NCBI RefSeq assembly: GCF_004762035.2
Contig: NZ_SIJK02000057.1
Coordinates: forward strand, 1-33,592
Length of the DNA stretch: 33,592 nt
Origin: Candidatus Chloroploca mongolica
GTDB taxonomy: Bacteria > Chloroflexota > Chloroflexia > Chloroflexales > Chloroflexaceae
Direction: 5' to 3'
Made by a program: the position numbers and the translations under genes. The notes beneath the pieces were generated by a model. It was not told the origin of the DNA and made no database searches. It saw nothing but the letters and a program-made list of their open reading frames with translations. This document shows, in pieces, positions 26,683-33,592 of the stretch; the stretch's first letter is position 1; every line of letters starts with the position of its first letter.

Positions 26683-28194
26683 TTATGTTTTAATTTCATC
26701 GTGTTTGATCTGCGCTTCATGATAATGGCGCAAGAGTGCAAGGGTATCATTGAGGGCACGATCTTTATCTTTGCGCTTGAAGCGGACATTATATTCCGTC
26801 ACCTTGGTGACAACATCAGCGGGACGTGGCACGCGATGAAAGGTGAAATTCCCTCCTGCGCCTGCGGTGCTCAACTCGACATCGCCATAGCCTAGCAGGT
26901 TACTGATATAGGTTGTCTTGGATTGCACATTATTAATACTGCCCAGGCCGGCCTCACGGCGTTCCTCTGGGCCAAAGGGCTTTTTCTCGATATCAATCAC
27001 CTTTTCGGGGGTAAGGGTATAGGTGTCATTGCGATAGTCCTCGACTTCATACGCGGCCCAGGCGATAAAGACGAGCATCACTACCAGCAACCCGAAGATG
27101 ATCAAGGGAAAGCCAAGGAGCAGCGCGCTCCCGCCGACCAGCACCACAGGTACCCCGAGCAAAAGCCAGAGCACTGGCCCGATCAACCCGCGCACAAGAA
27201 AGAGCCAATGCGGGCGCCAGACGATCTGCTGGGTCTCATAATTAATCTCAGGATTATCGTGCAGAAACTGGCGCATCCACCCCATCATGCGCGTTTGTCG
27301 CGGGGGTTGGGCCAGCGGTGATGCACTTGACGCTTTTTCACCATAAATCCGATCAGCAATCAGTTCTTCAAAGGTGTGCTCACTACTTACTTTGCGCAAG
27401 GCACGCACCTGAGCCATAATCTGCTGCTGCATCACCATCGGCTTGTCGGCAGACGTAAAGACAATATTGCCATTGATACGTGCTGATTTGAGCTCAATCG
27501 TGCCATATTGCAACCAGTGTTGGGGATACGTTTTGGTGAAGGCGTTCACATCCTGCACATCTTCCAGAAAAATCTGGCGTTGCACGCGACGCTCGATGAG
27601 ACGCGGAATAATCACCTGATCATTATCATAGACAATGCGTTGATTGGTAAGGATCAACTCATCGTTGAGCCAGTCATAAAACGTAAAGAGCACCATCACC
27701 GTACTGATGATGGCACCGAGCACGAGAATCAGATTGAACGCATCGCTACTCTGCCCAACAGCGGCATTGGCATCGAGGTAGAAGATGCGCCCACCGGTGA
27801 AACGAAAATAGAAGAGCAATCCATGCCCAATCAGGGCCAGGGTAATGATGATCTGGGCCGAGCGATTCTGCTTGCCACGTACAGCCAGGATGACCCAGAT
27901 GAAACCAAGCAGCAGCATCAGAAGGAGCAGCAGCCAGTTGAACACATCAATGCTGCCCCGGTCATCTACCTGCGAGGCAAGGAATTGCCCGCCCAGCGCC
28001 CGATAGAGCGCCAAGCCACCAAAAAAGATCAGGCTAAAGAGAGGAGGAATCAGGCGTCCGAGCAGGACAATATAGTGACGCCCAGTGACGTGAAGAATTT
28101 CCTCCGTCTCACCGAGATCAATGGCTGATTCGGCATCAAGGTGCAGTTGAATCCGCAACCATTCAGCGACTGACCATGAGGAATTGCTAGCCAT
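26683..28194 (-). CDS. Membrane protein with two bacterial PH (YdbT-type) domains
   Basis: 503 residues. Hydrophobic segments are at about 42-66, 86-106, 113-133, 153-173, 333-355 and 358-382. Each block of membrane helices is followed by a bacterial PH domain: the first (about 173-265) has LTNQRIVYDND and YGTIELKSARING, the second (about 384-475) has YTLTPEKVIDIEKKP and YGDVELSTAGAGGNF. Relatives are the YdbS/YdbT type. Their function is not settled. GGAGG stands 12 bases before the ATG, a longer spacing than usual. It is 43 bases after cytidylate kinase and 15 bases before the GATase-like membrane protein, so they probably share a transcript. Confidence 0.86.
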   Translation of the reverse strand: MASNSSWSVAEWLRIQLHLDAESAIDLGETEEILHVTGRHYIVLLGRLIPPLFSLIFFGGLALYRALGGQFLASQVDDRGSIDVFNWLLLLLMLLLGFIWVILAVRGKQNRSAQIIITLALIGHGLLFYFRFTGGRIFYLDANAAVGQSSDAFNLILVLGAIISTVMVLFTFYDWLNDELILTNQRIVYDNDQVIIPRLIERRVQRQIFLEDVQDVNAFTKTYPQHWLQYGTIELKSARINGNIVFTSADKPMVMQQQIMAQVRALRKVSSEHTFEELIADRIYGEKASSASPLAQPPRQTRMMGWMRQFLHDNPEINYETQQIVWRPHWLFLVRGLIGPVLWLLLGVPVVLVGGSALLLGFPLIIFGLLVVMLVFIAWAAYEVEDYRNDTYTLTPEKVIDIEKKPFGPEERREAGLGSINNVQSKTTYISNLLGYGDVELSTAGAGGNFTFHRVPRPADVVTKVTEYNVRFKRKDKDRALNDTLALLRHYHEAQIKHDEIKT

Positions 28195-28237
28195 ACGAAG
28201 ATGTTTCCTCCGGGATATGCGTTCGCAATCGCGCTGG

Positions 28238-28915
28238 TTATCCGTTGTGATGACCCGCCAGATAGTCTAGAATCCACGCCAGTTCATCATCTGGCGAGAG
28301 GCCATCTGTCTGGAGGATAACGGCATCATCGGCTGGTTTCAGCACATGGTCATCAAGTTGGTCACGACGGGCGAGATCTTGCTGAATCTGAGCCATCACG
28401 GTCTGGTCGGGATCATCATCGCGTTCAACAGCACGGCGACGGGCGCGTTCCTGGAGCGAGGCTTCCAGGAAGATCTTGAGGTCAGCGTCGGGCATCACAA
28501 TGGTACCAATATCGCGTCCAACCATCACTGTGTTGCCACGCCGTCCGATCTGCTGTTGTTGGCGTACCATCTCGCGGCGTACCTGGGGATATCGCGCAAC
28601 GAGGGATACATTACGCTCGACCTCGGGGCTACGGATGGCCCACGTCACATCCTCACCATTGACGAGCACCGTATACTGGCGTCCGTCATCGGTGATTGGG
28701 GCGGCGACCTCTATCTGTACCTCATAGGCTAGCCTTGCCATTTCTGCCTCATCGTGCAGATCAAGCTTTGCTTGCAAGGCAACCAGCGCAAGCGCACGAT
28801 ACATGACCCCTGTATCAAAATAGAGGTAACCAAGCTGGTTGGCTAACAGTGCCCCCAGGGTACTTTTTCCTGCCCCTGCAGGCCCATCAATCGCAATCAC
28901 TGAGGGTTGCAACAT
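28238..28915 (-). CDS. cmk: Cytidylate kinase
   Basis: 225 residues. The enzyme moves phosphate from ATP to CMP or dCMP, in pyrimidine nucleotide supply. Seen: P-loop GPAGAGKSTL (11-20), CMP-site LGYLYFDTGVMYRALAL, MVGRDIGTIVMPDADLKIFLEAS for nucleotide binding, and the RRAVERDDD-type lid region. Length fits the family (about 225). The ATG at 28915 gives the normal N-terminus MLQPSVIAIDGPAG, though its ribosome site is weak. It has its own promoter (28994-29023) and is followed 43 bases later by the PH-domain gene. Confidence 0.96.
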   Translation of the reverse strand: MLQPSVIAIDGPAGAGKSTLGALLANQLGYLYFDTGVMYRALALVALQAKLDLHDEAEMARLAYEVQIEVAAPITDDGRQYTVLVNGEDVTWAIRSPEVERNVSLVARYPQVRREMVRQQQQIGRRGNTVMVGRDIGTIVMPDADLKIFLEASLQERARRRAVERDDDPDQTVMAQIQQDLARRDQLDDHVLKPADDAVILQTDGLSPDDELAWILDYLAGHHNG

Positions 28916-28940
28916 AGTGCGTATTCTGTCATGCAGAAAC

Positions 28941-28992
28941 AACAAAAGAGCCCGAGCATCGCAGCGTTTCGCAACGTTGCGTGTGCAGGCTC
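28941..28992 (-). terminator. Terminator after the DUF4388 gene, overlapping the cmk promoter
   Basis: On the minus strand GAGCCT (28987-28992) pairs with GGGCTC (28948-28953), with further internal pairing such as GCA/TGC and the CGCAACGTTGCG palindrome, followed by TTTTGTT. The downstream end of the hairpin precedes cmk. The predicted cmk start falls at or inside the 5' arm, so only read-through RNA from upstream can fold it. Confidence 0.6.
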
Positions 28993-28993
28993 T

Positions 28994-29023
28994 ATTGTAG
29001 CATGGCGCAAGGCTTGATGACAA
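28994..29023 (-). promoter_or_regulatory. Promoter of the cmk cluster
   Basis: On the minus strand: TTGTCA (29018-29023), 18-base spacer, TACAAT (28994-28999) preceded by TGC, an extended -10. It sits between the DUF4388 stop and cmk. Confidence 0.62.
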
Positions 29024-29028
29024 GCATC

Positions 29029-29742
29029 TCAGGTTCGCAGTACCTTGAGAATGAACTCTTCCTGGTTCTGTGGTTCACGCATGACGGGGTTGGTGGGCAA
29101 CACATCGGGTTGACGCGTGGCTGCGGCGCGGGCCAGCATCCGATCAAATAACCCGCTTTTTGTGCTCGTCACCGACTCTTCGTCACGTTTGGTGCGTGCC
29201 ACCCGGTCGGGTTTGCGCAAATCAACCAACCCGTCAACATTCATCTGAACAAGTGCCTCGGCCACATCAATCGTGGCCCAGCCAAGATGCTCGGCAATCT
29301 CGGCCAGGTTCTTTTTTCCATCGATCTCGTTCAAGACCGGATAATGGGCCGGTCCGACCTGGGGTAGGGCTGCTTCATATGCGTGAAGCAAGGAGGGGAT
29401 CAGCTTGAGATCAGGGACATACGCACGAACCTGTCGCCAACGCATCGCTTGACGCTCGGCATGCTGAAGGTGGCCGGTGAGTGAGCCCCAGAGGGTCTCT
29501 CGTTCACTTGTGATCCCACTGATAAATTCGAAGCGAGCCTGATGAAACTCAAAGAGCTCGGCGAGCGCATCAATCCCAGTACTTTCACCTCGTTTCACGT
29601 GATAGAGCAGGCCATCACGGAAAAAGAGCTCACCAGCTTTGCCTGGCCCAAGGATCACGAGCATGCCAGTCACTGAGCTGTAGATCACCATCTCGATGAG
29701 CTCGCGAAGCGGAAATGTTTCAATTGTGCCGTGTAGTTTCAA
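29029..29742 (-). CDS. DUF4388-domain protein
   Basis: 237 residues with a TTG start. The first ~75 residues match the DUF4388 pattern (LHGTIETFPLRELIEMV, ELFFRDGLLYHVKRGE), a small domain often fused to regulatory or signalling modules. Residues ~130-190 (PVLNEIDGKKNLAEIAEHLGW) look like a winged-helix or PqqD-like segment. The remainder is charged. The ribosome site decides the start: AGGAG lies seven bases before the TTG at 29742, and that start yields the usual domain N-terminus MKLHGTIETFPL. An upstream in-frame ATG at 29790 has no ribosome site. Function is unknown. Confidence 0.75.
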   Translation of the reverse strand: MKLHGTIETFPLRELIEMVIYSSVTGMLVILGPGKAGELFFRDGLLYHVKRGESTGIDALAELFEFHQARFEFISGITSERETLWGSLTGHLQHAERQAMRWRQVRAYVPDLKLIPSLLHAYEAALPQVGPAHYPVLNEIDGKKNLAEIAEHLGWATIDVAEALVQMNVDGLVDLRKPDRVARTKRDEESVTSTKSGLFDRMLARAAATRQPDVLPTNPVMREPQNQEEFILKVLRT

Positions 29743-29806
29743 TCTCCTGCTCCTGGATTGTAATTGAAGGTTGTCAGGATGCGGCTGCATCGTTAGATCT
29801 GTTTCT

Positions 29807-29836
29807 ATGCTAGCACTCCATGTGATCGTTATGCAA
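29807..29836 (-). promoter_or_regulatory. Possible promoter of the DUF4388 gene
   Basis: Minus strand TTGCAT (29831-29836), 18-base spacer, TAGCAT (29807-29812) preceded by TGC. Moderate match to consensus; the implied leader to the TTG start is about 58 bases. Confidence 0.35.
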
Positions 29837-29981
29837 CATGACTGAAGTACTCACATTCGATAGCCCCAGGCTGAAATAGTGGGCGTATCCATGCGTGTAA
29901 GTGGTTCTCTATCTGAGGTGAGCTTTGCCTTTGGGAGCGCAGGTGGCCCGCTCGCGCTCTAGAACTCAGGTGTATCAATTC

Positions 29982-31823
29982 TCAGGTTGTTGCTGCGCAT
30001 GGGAGCCCCACCAGGGCCATGAGCCGTAACGCATTGGTGGTCGTGGCTAAGCCAGGGCGAAGTTGATAATCGAACCGCATCTCGGGGGGGCTGGCATCGT
30101 TGGTGAAATATTCGCTGAAGTGGGCAAGCTGGACAATTTGCTGGATCTGTGGGTCGGCCGCCAGGGCGAGATCATGGGTCGAAACAATCCCAATCGCCTC
30201 TAATTCAACGAGATGGCTGATCACGTGTGCAGCGGCAATCAGGCGTTCGGTGCTGTTCGTTCCGTGCAGGATCTCGTCGAGCAAGAAGCAGACGAGGTGC
30301 TCGTCTGGTCTGGCTCGGGCCAGATCAACAATCTGCTTGAGCCGCTGCAGTTCCGCCATAAAATATGAAACTCCCCGGGCCAGCGAGTCTTGCACCCGCA
30401 TGCTCGTTGCCAGCGCCACCGGTGGTAGCCGCAGCGCTTCGGCGCAGACTGGCCCACCTGCCTGCGCTAGAACCACATTGATGCCAACCGCACGCAATAA
30501 GGTGCTTTTGCCTGACATATTCGAGCCAGTGATCAACACAAAGCTACCGGGAGGGCCAATCGTCATGCTGTTGGCGACGGCCTGATCGGGCACCAGCAGC
30601 GGATGTGCCAGTTGCTCGGCTTGGATGCGTGGTGGTTCGCTGGGTTGCACCACGGGCATTTGCCAAGTCGGGTGATCATGCTGGAGGGTTGCCAGGGCTG
30701 CCAACGCTTCCATCTCACCAAGCGTAGTTAACCAGGTTTCAACCTGCCCGCCCGAGCGTTGACGCCAGCGCTCGGCCAGGGCCACGATATGGAAGTTCCA
30801 CAGCAGACCAAATTGCAGCACAGGAAAGAGCAGCGAACGGCTCAATTCGGCACCTGCTGCAATCAGACTCAACCGCTGTAACCGATGATCGGCGCGCTCG
30901 GCACCTTGCCCGAGCGTTGCCTTGAGCCGTTGCAAGGTGGGGGCTTGCCATGATGGTGATGCCAGGTGACCAAACAGCCCGGCATAGGTAGCGAGCAGTT
31001 CGCCCCGGTCATACAACTGACTCAAGGTTTCGATGCTCCGCCAACCATAGAGGGCGGTCAGCGACAGATTGAGCAGGAGAAATGGCCCCCAGAGCGGCCA
31101 GACGGTCAGACCAAGCATCTGGACGATGATGCTGATCACGAGCAAGAGGGGCGACACCCGCATAACCCAGAGCAAAGCGGGTTTCGTGACGAGCCATGGT
31201 GTGCCTCGCGCCCAGGTCGTAAAGCGTTCATAGCGTTCTTGCACCTCACCGGCCTCTTCAGCCAGAAAGGCCAATTCGTCACGCAGGTCAATGAGGGGGG
31301 CCAGTTCAGCCACGGCTTGCTGGCGCTCTTGCACAACGTGTGGCCTAGCGGGGTTGAGCAGCCAGTGTTGTAACGTCGCCCGACCGGCTGGACTACGTGG
31401 TGTGTTGAGCAGATGTTGGAGTGAGGCTGGCCCGAGCAGATCGAGGTCAACGGCGAGCATCAACTCGGTTGCCTCCAGGATGTGACCAGTTGGCTGGCGG
31501 AGCGGTAGCGCCGCCCAATCGCGCCGCAAACGCAAAAGCCCTTCGTCATTCTGGGCAACTAAAGCCGCCAAACGATCACGCTGTGCGGCAAGCCGATTGT
31601 GGTAGGCAACCAGACCGAGGAAGATCCCGAGCAACCCTAGGGCAAGCCAGAGCAGGATCGGTAGGCCGCGCCACCAGCCAACCCCACCACTTGTCATCAG
31701 TGCCACAGCGATGATCAACCGCCAGTTGGCGACCTGGCTCCACCGTCGTGTCGCTACCACACGCAGTGCCTCGAATTGCGTCCTCCGCTCTTGATAGATC
31801 TGCTCAATCCTTGTCACAGCCAC
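29982..31823 (-). CDS. Membrane-anchored MutS-like ATPase
   Basis: 613 residues. The C-terminal ~200 residues are a MutS-type ABC ATPase: Walker A TGSNMSGKSTLL (432-443), Walker B FLLDEILHGTNS (513-524) and the His loop STHD (549-552). There is no N-terminal mismatch-recognition domain. Instead residues 34-74 hold two closely spaced membrane helices and about 214-258 two more, with a connector/lever-like helical region between (~110-210). This is the MutS-family type found with membrane segments, for which the role is not established; it should not be assumed to repair mismatches. GTG start at 31823, AGAAG six bases upstream. It lies nine bases after the CBS gene, so it is probably co-transcribed with it and heme A synthase. 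Confidence 0.88.
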   Translation of the reverse strand: MAVTRIEQIYQERRTQFEALRVVATRRWSQVANWRLIIAVALMTSGGVGWWRGLPILLWLALGLLGIFLGLVAYHNRLAAQRDRLAALVAQNDEGLLRLRRDWAALPLRQPTGHILEATELMLAVDLDLLGPASLQHLLNTPRSPAGRATLQHWLLNPARPHVVQERQQAVAELAPLIDLRDELAFLAEEAGEVQERYERFTTWARGTPWLVTKPALLWVMRVSPLLLVISIIVQMLGLTVWPLWGPFLLLNLSLTALYGWRSIETLSQLYDRGELLATYAGLFGHLASPSWQAPTLQRLKATLGQGAERADHRLQRLSLIAAGAELSRSLLFPVLQFGLLWNFHIVALAERWRQRSGGQVETWLTTLGEMEALAALATLQHDHPTWQMPVVQPSEPPRIQAEQLAHPLLVPDQAVANSMTIGPPGSFVLITGSNMSGKSTLLRAVGINVVLAQAGGPVCAEALRLPPVALATSMRVQDSLARGVSYFMAELQRLKQIVDLARARPDEHLVCFLLDEILHGTNSTERLIAAAHVISHLVELEAIGIVSTHDLALAADPQIQQIVQLAHFSEYFTNDASPPEMRFDYQLRPGLATTTNALRLMALVGLPCAATT

Positions 31824-31832
31824 CGAAATCTT

Positions 31833-32288
31833 CTATGTACGCTGATGAGGAGGAAGTTCGTAGATATACTGTTCGAGTTGCTCGATGAGGAAACTCTGCT
31901 CGGCCACAATATCAGCCACCACATCACGAATCGAAATAATCCCAACCAACTGCCCGTGCTCGAGCACGGGCAGATGGCGTACCTGTCGTTCACTCATCAG
32001 CGCCATACACTCTGCAAGGGGTTGCTCGGGGCGCACATAGAGCACTCGTTCAGTCATCAGGTCACCGACACGAAGCCCTTCAAGCCGGCCTGCGGCAACC
32101 ACTTTTCGCGCAACATCGCGTTCGGTAATAATACCGGCGACGCGTTCACCATCAAGCACCATCAAAGCCCCAACATCTTTGGTGGTCATAAGATGCACCG
32201 CATCACTCACCGATGCATCAGGGGATGTTGTCCAGACTGGCCCACGTCGAACCTTCAATAATTGACGAACCGTCTTTGTCGACTCCAT
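31833..32288 (-). CDS. CBS-pair domain protein
   Basis: 151 residues holding little more than two CBS domains (about 8-65 and 70-130). Each ends in a nucleotide-binding-type stretch, GIITERDVARKVV and GIISIRDVVADIV. CBS pairs bind adenosine ligands such as AMP or ATP and act as switches for a partner protein. Here no catalytic domain is attached, so the partner is unknown. GGGGAG is seven bases before the ATG. It sits 48 bases after heme A synthase and nine bases before the MutS-like gene. Confidence 0.93.
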   Translation of the reverse strand: MESTKTVRQLLKVRRGPVWTTSPDASVSDAVHLMTTKDVGALMVLDGERVAGIITERDVARKVVAAGRLEGLRVGDLMTERVLYVRPEQPLAECMALMSERQVRHLPVLEHGQLVGIISIRDVVADIVAEQSFLIEQLEQYIYELPPHQRT

Positions 32289-32336
32289 ACCTTGCTCCCC
32301 TCAACATTCTAGCTGCAGAGACAATCTGAGCGTCGT

Positions 32337-33302
32337 TCAAGTCCCAAGGCGGACTGGACGCGAAGTGACCGATCTGGCTGCGGCTTGCGCATGCGCTGGT
32401 TGGGCGAGGGCCGCCGCACTGAGGAGAACGAGGAATGACCAGACAAGATCTGCCATGAACAAATGAACCAGTTGCATCCAGACCGGCGCTTTGAGCGTCA
32501 CATTGAGCCCACCGAGCAGAATCTGAACGAAAAAGAGAATGACGAGGGCCCATGCCAGGCGTGAACTGGTTTTCCCTGGGCGGTAGGTCGCAACAGTTCG
32601 TGCGAGAAACAACGTATAGATGCCCACGATCAGGCCGATGATTGGATGAATAATCCGCATCTGTAGCAGAAGATGGGAGTCTCGGGTCACTGGCTGATCG
32701 ATGCCACCGGGCAAGGCACCGTGTTGCAGCAACGTATCGCCCAGGGCAGTCACGGCACCGCTCGACCCAACCAGGATTGTCCCAAACAGACCCACCCCGA
32801 GCAACCAGAGCATCTTGCTATGACCGCGCAATGTGATCGATGCACCGCCAGAGGCCCACCATGCAGTCAGTACGAGTGCCCCGAGCAGCAAAAACGTATT
32901 GGCAAGATGAAGCGCCATCATTGCTGCGCGCGTCATTGACGTATTCATTGCCACCAGTTCAAGCAACACCAGGGCGGCACCGAGGAGTGCCTCAATAATC
33001 ATGAAAATCATCGCAACGAGGGCGGCCTTGCGCACAATATGACCCGGCGCATATGCACGCCAGGCCCAGATCAGCAATGCTAGCGTTCCGAGTAACGCAA
33101 GCCCACTAGTGACGCGGTGGGTAAATTCGATCATCATCTCGGTGTTTGGGGCACGGGGAATGACCTGCCCATCGCAGAGAGGCCAGTGATCACCGCATCC
33201 TGCCCCTGAACCTGTCGCCCTGACGAAGGCACCCCCCAGAATGACGAGTAGATTATAGGCAACATTCGCCCAGGCAAACGCCGCAAACCGTTGATTGAGC
33301 AT
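32337..33302 (-). CDS. ctaA: Heme A synthase (COX15/CtaA family)
   Basis: 321 residues and about eight membrane helices. CtaA oxidises heme O to heme A for aa3-type terminal oxidases, so this points to aerobic respiration. Seen: VRATGSGAGCGDHWPLC with the Cys36/Cys43 pair of the Cys-type family, Glu59 and His62 in IEFTHR, His133 in MALHLANT, His220 in RIIHP and His281 in LVHLF, the four heme-ligand positions. The two halves mirror each other, as expected from the internal duplication. ATG at 33302 has GAAGG nine bases upstream; the TTG at 33308 is an alternative. No heme O synthase or oxidase gene is in the window. Confidence 0.95.
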   Translation of the reverse strand: MLNQRFAAFAWANVAYNLLVILGGAFVRATGSGAGCGDHWPLCDGQVIPRAPNTEMMIEFTHRVTSGLALLGTLALLIWAWRAYAPGHIVRKAALVAMIFMIIEALLGAALVLLELVAMNTSMTRAAMMALHLANTFLLLGALVLTAWWASGGASITLRGHSKMLWLLGVGLFGTILVGSSGAVTALGDTLLQHGALPGGIDQPVTRDSHLLLQMRIIHPIIGLIVGIYTLFLARTVATYRPGKTSSRLAWALVILFFVQILLGGLNVTLKAPVWMQLVHLFMADLVWSFLVLLSAAALAQPAHAQAAARSVTSRPVRLGT

Positions 33303-33317
33303 ACGCAATAACCTTCA

Positions 33318-33329
33318 AATCGGCCGATT
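33318..33329. promoter_or_regulatory. 12-base palindrome before ctaA
   Basis: AATCGGCCGATT is perfectly symmetrical and lies just upstream of the ctaA ribosome site. It may be an operator or chance. Confidence 0.25.
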
Positions 33330-33407
33330 ATCATCGTGCAATCTTTCCCCTAGATGATACCACGATCTCTCCCTTGCGGGAATAGAACCACGTGTATAAA
33401 ATGCCAG

Positions 33408-33436
33408 TTGACAAATCGGTAGTCGTGCGATATAAT
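33408..33436 (+). promoter_or_regulatory. Consensus sigma-70-type promoter facing right
   Basis: TTGACA (33408-33413), a 17-base spacer and TATAAT (33431-33436): a perfect match to the consensus. Such promoters drive highly expressed RNA or translation genes. The gene it serves lies beyond the window. Confidence 0.85.
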
Positions 33437-33461
33437 CTTTTTTCGTGAGCCGCTAATAGTA

Positions 33462-33529
33462 ATTGGCGCTCCTGACAATTGACGTATGGGCACTACGGTG
33501 CAGCGCCAATGGCCTGCCCCGTCTTTTTT
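33462..33529 (+). promoter_or_regulatory. Structured leader downstream of the consensus promoter
   Basis: ATTGGCGCT (33462-33470) pairs perfectly with AGCGCCAAT (33502-33510), with a nested GCAC-TACG-GTGC hairpin (33490-33501). A T6 tract at 33524-33529 follows about 13 bases later. GGGCA (33488-33492) could instead pair with TGCCC (33515-33519), placing a hairpin right before the T6 tract. This gives two alternative folds, as in attenuators, but the family is not recognised. Confidence 0.4.
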
Positions 33530-33592
33530 CGCCCAACGCCGTACTTTACCAACTGAAGCGTAGTGATGAGAAGATACCACCGAGCCGTGCGT

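Noticed and set aside
27508-28128. Plus-strand frame of 206 codons opposite the PH-domain gene
   Set aside because: The minus strand encodes clear membrane helices and PH domains; the plus frame is their complement.

Overview
The window looks like a stretch of chromosome from a phototroph-type Chloroflexota (Chloroflexia, Chloroflexales such as Chloroflexus, Roseiflexus or Oscillochloris). This rests on the RpoB N-terminus ([20 protein letters not shown]), which matches what I remember of that group, the charged insertion in RpoC, moderately high GC, and a heme A synthase. Lineage is an inference from remembered family features, not a search result. No phage, plasmid, transposase or CRISPR array is visible; this is mostly housekeeping DNA.

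Layout. 1-361: tail of an rRNA operon in the order 23S 3' end, initiator tRNA, 5S, terminator. 374-3279 (minus): hisC, a linalool-dehydratase-like protein and an alpha/beta hydrolase, tightly packed. 3364-5610 (minus): soluble GAF-GAF-PAS histidine kinase. 5819-6471 (minus): MarR regulator with a clear promoter and a palindromic candidate operator. 6481-6655: a repeat-rich intergenic element. 6739-15605 (plus): strong promoter, long structured leader, rpoB, a 192-base structured spacer, rpoC and a 30-bp hairpin terminator. 15611-17585 (minus): gpmI and a small membrane protein. 17805-21034 (plus): serine-hydrolase lipoprotein, response regulator, histidine kinase. 21041-22774 (minus): CoA-disulfide-reductase/rhodanese fusion. 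23215-23721 (plus): Dps. 23780-29742 (minus): DUF4388 protein, cytidylate kinase, bacterial PH-domain membrane protein, a signal-peptide-bearing membrane protein and an ABC ATPase. 29982-33302 (minus): heme A synthase, CBS-pair protein and a membrane-anchored MutS-like ATPase. 33408-33592 (plus): a consensus promoter and structured leader for a gene beyond the window.

How the genes fit together. RNA and transcription functions (rRNA, initiator tRNA, RpoB, RpoC) dominate the plus strand. Two signalling modules flank them: a cytoplasmic GAF/PAS kinase and a membrane kinase/regulator pair joined to a cell-envelope serine hydrolase. The divergent CoA-disulfide reductase/rhodanese and Dps pair suggests redox and iron protection. 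Every convergent gene pair is separated by a perfect hairpin of about 19-30 bp.

The most interesting places for a second look are the PH/GATase-like/ABC-ATPase cluster that lacks a visible permease, the membrane-anchored MutS-like ATPase, the linalool-dehydratase-like protein without the expected cysteines, the palindromic repeat element at 6481-6655, and the promoter plus leader at the right edge.
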